Source of the DNA: Chaenocephalus aceratus
Lineage: Eukaryota; Chordata; Actinopteri; Perciformes; Channichthyidae
NCBI GenBank assembly: GCA_023974075.1
Contig: CM043801.1
Coordinates: forward strand, 31,777,990 to 31,841,989
Reading direction: 5' to 3'
DNA: 64,000 nucleotides
The translations under genes and the position numbers were made by a program. The notes beneath the pieces were generated by a model. The model searched no databases. It was not told the origin of the DNA and was given only the letters and a program-made list of their open reading frames with translations. Within the stretch, counting starts at the first letter, position 1. Each line of letters starts with the position of its first letter. This document shows, piece after piece, positions 1 through 64,000 of the stretch.

Positions 1-229
1 TTGTCATAACTACACTGTAGCTCTGTACACATGACAATAAAAGCCTTGAATCTTGTGTGGCTCACTGATCAGGACAAAAAAAAAGGTGATTTGGACACAT
101 TGAAAAAAACCCATACCTTCCTTCTTCAATCATTTAATGCTGACATTTTAATCTGGAATACATAATTATTCTTCGAGCAACTTAAAAGCTTTAGTATAGA
201 TTCTCAAAAATATATTCAGACCTCAGAAG

Positions 230-600
230 ATGGATAGGGCTTTCTCGTCTTTCCACTAAGATATGAAGCAGGAACCGGCTGCTGGTTAATGTAGCTTAGC
301 ATTACGTCTGGAAACAGGACGACACAGCTAGCTTTGCTCTGTCCAAAGGTTTAAAATAATTGTCTACCAGCACTTTTAAAAACTGAAATGTGAAAACTAT
401 TTTGCAAATAAATAGTCTGGCACAGTAACCCCCCGCAAATGTTATTTTTCTGCTTTCCTATGTGTACAAAATAAACAAACAACACTTAATGTTTTAATTG
501 GTGCTTTAGCTGTTTAGCTAGCCGTTTAGCTAGCTGTTCCCTGTGTCTGTCCTTATGCTAAGCTAAGCTAACCAACTGCTGACTGTAACTTCATATATTT
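230..600. repeat. Dispersed fish repeat with GCTAGC/GCTAAGC ends
   Basis: The left part (CGGCTGCTGGTTAATGTAGC) and right part (TGCTAAGCTAAGCTAACC, then CAACTGCTGACTG) look like the ends of a diverged interspersed element of a kind common in teleosts. Boundaries are approximate, and the family assignment is from memory of similar repeats. Confidence 0.4.
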
Positions 601-1585
601 AGAGAGTAGCATTTCGTATCATCGATGGTTAAAGGTCAGAAAGCGAATAGGTGTATTCAACATAAGTATTTCTATCACATTGGGGATTTTTTTTCTTTTC
701 AAAACTTAAATTAGGCATGATTACACAGTTACTAATAGCTCTAATGGGCAAAATGAAAATGTATAAATTCAATAAATAGGACAATAAATGTACTCTATTT
801 GAACTGAAACACACTCCCATACATCACGTTTCTATCACCTAATGAATATGTTTTGAAAGTGTTATGAGTCTTTTTTTCATTTAATGCACTTCACAAATCA
901 TATAGGCCGAATACAGCACTTCCTACCATTGACTGCATTTGTATTACAGGTGAGAAAATGCTTGTAGGGAAGTGAGATGCTTATGTATATGGTTTTGAAT
1001 GTAATGATTCCTCGACTCGTTTACAAGACATCCCTGTCTGTCCCTCAACAATCCTTGAACTGTAGATTTAATCAATTTGGAAACTGTAGCGTTTTTCTTT
1101 CTTCTATCGTGCATGCAGGCTGGGCATTTTCTGTCCCCTCGACAGTAAGATGAGCTGTTCAGCGTGTCCTGACCCTGGATCACCTCCCTGTCAGCCCAAT
1201 GTCAAATGCAAATCACACGGGCCTAAAGTGCAGAGATAATCCAGCCACGTCCAAGCCGCTTTCCCATTCATTCATTCCACCTCACAGATTACTGCGGCAG
1301 AAAGCACAGGGACACACAGAGTCCCCATGATGTGTGTAACTGTAACCGTGATGTGTGACTGCCAGCGCTCTGCATTACATAACAGCCGGCAATTTCTCTA
1401 TGAACACAAGCATGAGGCAGCGATTATGATCCACAGTGTCCAGCGATTACACAGCCGGTTTATAAAGCGCCGAGTCACTGAAAGATCCAACTGATCTGAG
1501 GATCCTGCAGCTATGTTAGCAACACCTGTCTCTTTGGTTCTGTGTGTTTTAGAGGGAATTGTGACACGTGTGTGTAAGCTGCACT

Positions 1586-1612
1586 TATATATATATATAT
1601 ATATATATATAT
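1586..1612. repeat. (AT)n microsatellite
   Basis: An uninterrupted TA/AT dinucleotide tract of 27 bp. Confidence 0.95.
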
Positions 1613-2092
1613 GTTAATGGTGCAAAAAAGTACACTTACTTAAATACTGTACTTTTGAGCATGTTTTAGGAACTTGTACTCAACATGCGTATTTTCATAA
1701 ATCCTACTTCTACCGTTTGGACGCCACTATCGTACTTTTTATTCTGCTACATTTATCTGAAAGCTTTTAAATATTCAGTTAAAAATATATGTCATCAAAT
1801 AAAAACATTGACACATAATTATAGGTTGAGATATCCAGCAGCAGTAAACAAAGAATTACAATTAGCTTAGCCACCTTTACCAGCCTTGAAAGACACATTA
1901 ATGCATCAAACATCTTAATCCAGTATTTGATACATATGATTCTGAAATGTACTTTTGATACTTTAAGTATATATTGATGCAGATACTTGTGTACTTTACT
2001 TAAGTAAGCTTTTGAATGCAGGACTTGTACTTGTAACAGAGTATTTTCTACAATTTAGCATCACTACTTACTGAGTACTTCTTCCACCTTTG
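1613..2092. repeat. Interspersed DNA-element-like repeat rich in ACTT/AAGT (copy 1)
   Basis: It starts near GGTGCAAAAAAGTACACTTA and ends with GAGTACTTCTTCCACCTTTG, whose reverse complement (CAAAGGTGGAAGAAGTACTC) resembles the left end. Internal motifs such as CTTAAGTAAG and CTTGTAACAGAGTATTTT are typical of an abundant teleost non-autonomous element. A related copy lies at about 5330-5760. Confidence 0.5.
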
Positions 2093-3223
2093 CATATGTT
2101 TACTTTGCGGAGTCGTGTTATGACGCTGCAGCCGGGGATGAACAGAGGACATCACTCTGCTGACTCAGCAGGGATACACTATGCATACATTATACCTAAA
2201 AGTCCTTATACTGCTCTGTGCATGGCTGCCATGCTATTGTTTTAAAGGGCAACAACTACCAGCAGATTGAATCCTATAACACAAACATGCAATCATAACA
2301 TTTGGTGCAATAAAAGCCACTACTTTTCTTAGGTCTTGAGTATTATGCGATCCACTTTCTACTTCGAAATCTATCAACAATGTCCAGGGCTCATGGTGTG
2401 AATTTATTAAAGCATAAAAGAGAATGTCAAATCAAAAGAGTTCAATTAATAAATAATGAAATAAAGATCAGTGGTGAAGGATATTAAGTGTGAGTGAAGT
2501 TGTGTTCAGTATTAAGCAGTGACAGTGAGTGTCACATGCTGGGCGGAGCGGCTTCTGATCATAACAAAGCATCGAAACATTTAATTATCTAAAACTCAAA
2601 ATCAGCTCGAGGCACTTTTTGTTTGGGATGCGAGAAGCCGCCTTATGGCATGACCATCATTTTCAGATTTAACTTCACATGAGTATGAATTGAATTAGAT
2701 TGGATAAACTTGGTATACTTTGGAGAAGTATTTAGGGATCTCCTGTAAACAAAATGTAAAGTCAAACCTTTAAGAATTAACATTACCTGTAAATGATATA
2801 GCTTTCTTCACTGTAGAGCAAGTTTTCCTCCCATGGTGCACTGCATGCAGGCTAACAGACGCTCCACAAACAAACCCCAGAAGCCCCGAAATGAATGTAT
2901 TTTTTGTTTACCTACCAGTATTAACTGCAATACATTTGAGGTGTGACACCTTCAGAATGGGTTTTGCAAAAGCATGACTATAGATTATTTTCAATTGTTC
3001 ATTTTGCTGGATAAAAAGTGTAATAAAATAAATAGACATGCTTTTGGAGCCCTGCAGAGCTGTTGTTTCACCATGGGATCGAAAAACACATTTTGCTCCA
3101 CCAAACCAGATTTGTCTTTTAATCAATTTAGATCATTATAATAGCATTTTACAGAAAGCTCGGTGTGCGGGGCTCGTGGAGCCGGTGTTAACTCAGTCCC
3201 ACAGGTGGGAGGGGGGCACTGAC

Positions 3224-52544
<49,321 letters not shown>

Positions 52545-52985
52545 TATACACCGACACCGAGACGATCAATCCACAGCACCGCGGAAAACCTCTGACATGA
52601 GACAGCAGAAAGACACCCAGGTTGCTCTACCTTCTTCCTCCTAGTGCGCATCCTGCAATGTGCTGGACGTTCTTTTTTTTACTCCATCTCGTTAGCATTC
52701 ACCAGGTTGTCATTGTAGTCCTTGGGAGGAAACGCTGCAACAAGAAAAGGGGATTACTGGGACGGAGGTGGATGAGACAGGTTGAATCTGCAGATTTAGA
52801 AAGGAAGGAGTGCTTGTAGTAAGCCTAAATCTCTTTTTCCTCCACAGATCGGGTCTCCATCACTGTTACACCGGGCTGTGAGTGCTGGGCCCCCGTCTCT
52901 CGTACCCCTCTCACTCCTTCCTATCTGACATGTAAGAACTGCAATCGCTGCGGTGTGAGGATCGATGCCCGTGATTTTCTGCGGT

Positions 52986-53088
52986 GCGCATGCGCTGCTC
53001 CAAGCACACCCTCTGTTTTCTATGGGACCAGGCGGGACCAGGTCGGCACGCTTTGGTGCGCATGCCCTAAGGACACGCACTCTATTGG
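52986..53088 (-). promoter_or_regulatory. mtcl1: Candidate mtcl1 promoter: NRF1 sites and CCAAT box
   Basis: The exact palindromic NRF1 consensus GCGCATGCGC lies at 52986-52995. A near copy TGCGCATGCC lies at 53057-53066, and an inverted CCAAT box (ATTGG on the plus strand) at 53084-53088. They lie 440-550 bp upstream of the start codon in a region with raised CpG. The transcription start is inferred to lie between about 52600 and 52980; no TATA box is evident. Confidence 0.5.
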
Positions 53089-53419
53089 CTATTATTGAAC
53101 ACCTACACAGTGGGTTGAAAGATGGATTAAGGAGACACAGCACTGAGCTCTTCCTGTGGGAAATCTTATACTTAAAACGTCTAGAAGCTCCTTGAATCAA
53201 TTGCATTATCCCTAATACTCCAATCTAAAATATGTTAAAGTTAAACACCACGCGTGTTTGAAGCATCTTGGTACCCATAAAGTGATGTCAATAAAAATAA
53301 GAAAATTATCATGTCTTTGTTCCTGAAATCCACACAAGCATCCCTGAGACGCCACACATTACTTCTGTGTTAAGACACACAAATTCAAAGAAAAGAAAAA
53401 GCCATAATCTGGTAATAAA

Positions 53420-55466
53420 TATAGATATCTTTAATTGCATTTTTCATTAGTTCAAGAATGCCACAAGTTATAAATACCACAAACCTGCTTTAAACATGCC
53501 AACACTTTTCAATGACTTATAACATGTTTTTAATACAAAGTACAGTCTTTCCATCTTAAAAGGATACACATTTCAAATTAAAAGCATTTCTTCAAATGTA
53601 TATCTAAAACACTGAGTAGTATAGGCTTGGCTATTAAAAGAAAGACCACAGGGTTAGTGCCAAAGGCTGAAAGTCACGAAGGGGGCAAATTAAAGGTTTT
53701 ATTCCAGAAAACAAACCCAAAAGAAGTAACGACAATTGCAAAGTTACAAATCATTTGTTGGCTGATAAACTTGGGGTTAGGGTTTATTGTCTTGGTATGA
53801 ACATGTCCATTTGTTAGGATATATGTGCCATTTAACCCCACATAAGCTTGACTTTAATACAACAAAATTAAATCATCAAAAAGAACCAACAACAAGTCAG
53901 TTTAGGTCGTTTTAAATCAGGTCCTTTGAATGGGCTCGTTCTTCCTCACCTTCAGACGTTCCTCAGGTTTTCACTTCCACATAGAAAACAAGACTTGGTG
54001 CTACAATATTGCATTAATTAAAAAAGACGGAAGAATTCAATGTCAACTAATCTCTATGAAAACAGGAAGGCTCGCCATGCATAGCCTTGTATATTTGAAA
54101 AGGAACACACGCCCATACTGCTATGTAACAAACTTCCAAATCATAAATTAAAAACATCTGACCCCTTCTTAAAAACACAAACATCCCCTTTCAAACAGGA
54201 TACTTGAAGAGTCTCTTTAGAAATGTGTTGTGAAACTTGAATCCCATCTACACTAAAAGCCTGTCCAAATGTGCAGATATGAGCCACCAACGTTTCCTGA
54301 GTCCCTCAAATATTAAACAAACTCTCCGACACTTATTCCGCCCAGAAAAAGGAGACAATCTTCTCTAATCTGTCAAAATAAAAATAAAACACTTGGCAAT
54401 ATTAGTAACAAAACAAAGGCTAAAGCCATGTTTGTGTCTATCAGCTTTTACTGTTTCTACTCCCTCTAAAAGGCCAGTTACAAACAAGGATAATGCCCTT
54501 GTAAAAACACCAATCCCTCAAAGACTACATTACCCATCTCTCCTTGCAAACTCCATTCCACCTTATCAGTGTAGAGGAGTTCAGATCAGAACGACCACTA
54601 CCAAGGCAAAATCCATCTTTACTAAACTACAAGTTGTGCACTTTTTTCTGCATGTGATCTTAGCTAAGATGGACTGTAGTGCACTTTTTTCTGCATGTTA
54701 GCTAAGATGGACTGTAGTGCAAAACAATTTATACAAAATGTGAAATAAGCCGTTCCAGCCACTTTAACACTTTTAAGGCAAAAAGGAATACGAACTGATA
54801 TGATCCACCTCCACACAACCACCTACTGCCGGCCACAGAAATCTGCAGCGTGTCCAGTAATTACAGCAACACGCCATATTTGCATCATGTGCTTTCGTTT
54901 ACCCCTAGTCAACTCGCTACTTGGTGATTTTAAATTTTTAGTGACAGTACAAAATGACTGAACCTAACCCCAGAACTTGAAACTAAGATGAAGAGACGCA
55001 AGATATCCCTTTTCTGTTAGCTAGAAGATGTAGAAATACATGACCTTCTGGGCAACTTAGGCAGATTTAGAGTACACTATATGTAATGAGTAACAGGAAG
55101 CTGTAAGGCCCTCAATCATCACCCTCTTGTAAAATGTGCAACTGCTACCAGAGGGCTCTCTACCTCGAAGGAACCTGCGGGGAACAGCTAGCGGTCCGAG
55201 GAATGAGGTAGTCTGGGTCAAGTGTAGACAGAAGGGAGTGGTAGTAAATAGATGGCATAATTGTTAGTGTACTTCATCTCATAGTGTACGAAACAGGAGA
55301 AGGAAATATAATAGCGTTTACATCAGCAATCAATCATTCCTAACTGCGGCTGTTTGCTGCCCCCTGGTGGCCAGGTTGGTACTCTGCGTGTGTGTGTGGT
55401 TTGTGTAGTGTGTGTGTATGTGTGGTTTGTGTAGTGTGTGTAGGATGGGGGACCACTCTGACTCTC
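53420..55466 (-). other. Probable rab12 3'UTR and intergenic space to mtcl1
   Basis: About 2 kb of AT-rich, low-repeat sequence follows the rab12 stop. Minus-strand poly(A) signal candidates include AATAAA near 53698-53703 and ATTAAA at 53430-53435. A tandem duplication of about 40 bp (GTGCACTTTTTTCTGCATGT ... TAGCTAAGATGGACTGTA) lies at 54635-54718. No ORF of note. Confidence 0.45.
54635..54718. repeat. Tandem duplication, 2 copies of about 40 bp
   Basis: Two copies of GTGCACTTTTTTCTGCATGT followed by TAGCTAAGATGGACTGTA. The first has five extra bases in the middle. Confidence 0.9.
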
Positions 55467-61759
<6,293 letters not shown>

Positions 61760-61935
61760 CACTTATTCCACATTTGTAACTACAGGGAATAAACTAACAA
61801 ACGCTCCTAAAGAGTCAGACAACCGAAACAATTCTTCTATTTCCAACTTTCTTTTGTTTTACAAGGAGTTTGTGAAAGTTTGTCTCTCGCGGACAGTTGT
61901 TGTTGTTGTTCAGCCATTAGAGACCGCAACCGGCA

Positions 61936-61969
61936 TGACGTCATTGACCACATTACAACAAACTTCCGG
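61936..61969 (-). promoter_or_regulatory. rab12: Candidate rab12 promoter: CRE and ETS sites
   Basis: A perfect cAMP-response element TGACGTCA at 61936-61943 and an ETS consensus CCGGAAGT (minus strand) at 61962-61969. They lie 177-210 bp upstream of the ATG, in the position expected for a TATA-less housekeeping promoter. Confidence 0.55.
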
Positions 61970-61999
61970 TTCCGCCGCTCCTCTGCAGGCTTCTAACTT

Positions 62000-63725
62000 A
62001 TTATTTTATAATGTAACAATTATTCAAGTGTTTTAAGACCAAATTACATATGAGGAAGCCAGGAAACAGGAAACCAACTAAAACGTATCCAGATCACTCC
62101 TGAAAGTGACCTACACACAATTCTATAATTCAGTGGAGTTTAATTAGGAAAATCTTTGAGATACTTTTAAAAAATCCCCAAAATGGGGATGTGATGTGAC
62201 CTAAAGTTTAAATTTACATTTCAGTCCTGACTTTTCTTTCTGAGATAAAGTCAGAATTCACATCCCAAAAATGTTCCCTCACACAAGAATGTTGGGCACA
62301 GAGTCCGGCGCACTTCCTGGCTGGGGGCTTGGGTTGCGGTCGGATAATCCACAAATCAGCTCCTAACGTTTACCCTATCGTCTATTCCTTGACCTCTGAG
62401 TGAAACGTCACAGGGTTAAGCAATAGTGGATAGGAGAATTCAAAAGGATTTAGGAGAAGAGACTGTGGTACTTTAGAGAATCCGACAGCACTTTTGTGTT
62501 TATGATGCGCCAGCGGACGTCATAAATGTGCGTCTGCTGCTGTGGAAACTATGGAAACTACAGTTTTCTATACAGCGGACTACAACATGGATGTTTAAAA
62601 AGAACGACGGACTATACTGTCAACTCATCATCTGAGACTCTGCACCGTGCTCTGATGCTGTTGTTTTATGCTTTATGAACGTGGACAACAGAGAAACATA
62701 TTCTTCATGACCAAAATTGGAATTGAAATAAAAAAGGAAAGTGAAATGTATGCTCGTCACCCTCTCCCTCCGGTCCACATTAATACACATGATCCGAATA
62801 CGTATGATTGTATGAACTATGAAAATATCTTAAAATCAATACAGATGTATTTATTATAAACGTTAGTCCTTAACATCTATCACTGTGTATATCACCATTA
62901 AAACATCTTTTAAAAGTTGAACAAACCCCACACAGCTCAGTAAAGACTGAAATGTTGACTTTATTTGATAATTTCAGTCAAAACTAACGTTCATATTTCT
63001 CTCTTTGATTATAATACTGATGAACGTTCAAAACAAAGCACTTTGGCAACTTACCACATACGTTTTAAAATGCTTAATAAGCACCGTAACTTTCATGATA
63101 TAATTTCTCTGTCATAATCGGTTGTTTCCGTGAACGACCGACTGTTGTGTGACGGCAAATGCTGCGGCCGCAAGGTATTGTGGGGCAGCACTTTCTCCTC
63201 TCCTTTCATCAAGGGTGATCCAGTGGTTCCTAAACTAAAGGAGGTTATAAAGGAAGTTTGAAACCTCCTTTCCTATCATCTAGAGAATTCGAACAGCACT
63301 TATCATGGCTGCCACTGAGGGACTTCCAGGTCATTTCACTCCGTTAGGAAGGTTTCTAAGCTAAATGGACTATTCGACTTCAGCCCAGGCCAATATTCGT
63401 TGTGTCCAAACGGCGGTACTGCAATTTCCGTATCAGTCGTGACGTCACCAGGCCCAAAACAACTTTTTCCCATAGAGAGGCGAAGTCCCTCCCTTTCCGG
63501 TGGACCTCCATGGGACCTTATTTCGGAAAAATTATGTATTGAAGTTAATGGCGAGAGAAACGTTATCTTTCAATCCCGTTTGAATTGTGCCACGAATTAC
63601 ATTAATTGTCAATCTTAAAAAATCATTTCCATGTCAAAAACGTCACAGTTTGTCGTAAAACTGTTGAAATATAAGACTATGAAAAATACGCAACTAGAAA
63701 GACTACAAATCCCAGTGTCGCGTAG
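62000..63725. other. Upstream of rab12, no gene recognised
   Basis: No conserved ORF. Short similar stretches (AGAATTCAAAAGG near 62452 and AGAGAATTCGAACAGCACTT near 63280, with AGGAGGTT/AACCTCCT inverted repeats) hint at a diverged transposon between about 62280 and 63310, but ends and duplications were not resolved. Confidence 0.4.
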
Positions 63726-63729
63726 GTCA

Positions 63730-64000
63730 GTGGCGGTTCTAAACCAATTTGACTGGGGGGGCCACTGGGGGGCCAGTTATTTTCTGAGGGGGGCACAATA
63801 AATGCAGGACGAAAAAGAGAACTAGACAATATGAAGTAATTGCGCATAAGAAAACAATGCAATACAGTTATTGGTATTTGTTTAGGTACACTTATTTATT
63901 TCAGATAGATCTTATAGTTATTACTGTTAGCTTCAGCTTAAGTTATAGTGCAATGATTGCACTAACACCATATTTATATAAAAATAAAGGCAATGAACAA
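63730..64000. mobile_element. hAT-like element end, runs to window edge
   Basis: It begins TCAGTGGCGGTTCTAAACCA with GGGGGGGCCACTGGGGGGCC, typical of a CAGTGG-type hAT terminus. The other end is not visible. Confidence 0.45.

Larger units (their letters stand above)
1..3223 (-). other. mtcl1 intron 6 (partial)
   Basis: This is non-coding intron sequence downstream of exon 6. It holds a diverged dispersed repeat at about 230-600 (with GCTAAGCTAAGCTAACC near 560), an (AT)n tract at 1586-1612 and a 'tacttaagta'-type repeat at about 1613-2092. No conserved reading frame was seen. Confidence 0.6.

Overview
The window reads as teleost fish nuclear DNA. It carries vertebrate intron/exon genes with GT-AG introns, very dense CA/GT microsatellites, many short hAT-like and TTAA-flanked non-autonomous DNA transposons, tRNA-derived SINEs and a fish-type LINE fragment. 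The two genes are a fish rab12 and the 5' half of a fish mtcl1. The species cannot be named from this sequence alone. I see no bacterial-style operon, CRISPR array, phage or viral gene.

Both genes lie on the minus strand, with rab12 upstream of mtcl1. rab12 (about 61.8 to 55.5 kb) is complete in six coding exons and encodes a 242-residue small GTPase if one frame break near its end is discounted. Its 3'UTR probably fills much of 55.4 to 53.4 kb. mtcl1 (microtubule crosslinking factor 1, SOGA2/CCDC165 family) starts at 52,544. Six coding exons (about 920 codons) lie in the window: 52544-51730, 47824-47600, 46496-46338, 11360-11301, 9399-8019 and 3340-3224. The rest runs off the left edge. RAB12 and MTCL1 are neighbours in the same order and orientation on human 18p11, which supports both identifications. 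Likely promoters are a CRE plus ETS site upstream of rab12, and NRF1-type sites plus a CCAAT box upstream of mtcl1.

The genes are otherwise well conserved, but the sequence shows four single-base frame breaks, all in homopolymer runs: three apparent deletions in C/G runs in mtcl1 (near 52318, 8785 and 8528) and one apparent insertion in an A run at the end of rab12 (near 55496). The rab12 break removes the prenylated -CC tail. Consensus or assembly errors are the simplest explanation. Any automatic annotation would truncate both proteins.

The remaining roughly 90% is intron and intergenic DNA rich in repeats. These include hAT-type elements with 8-bp target duplications (15906-16565, 26395-27395, 32177-33079, 59718-60311); TTAA-flanked elements (31994-33348 with a hAT nested inside, and 35896-36291); SINEs; a broken LINE 70 bp from an mtcl1 acceptor; a 2.3-kb GATA/TATC satellite (41.56-43.88 kb); and a dispersed repeat framed by microsatellites whose GT tract supplies the splice donor of mtcl1 exon 2. 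I found no convincing new multi-gene system. The most useful observations are the frame breaks, the microsatellite splice donor and the transposon structures.
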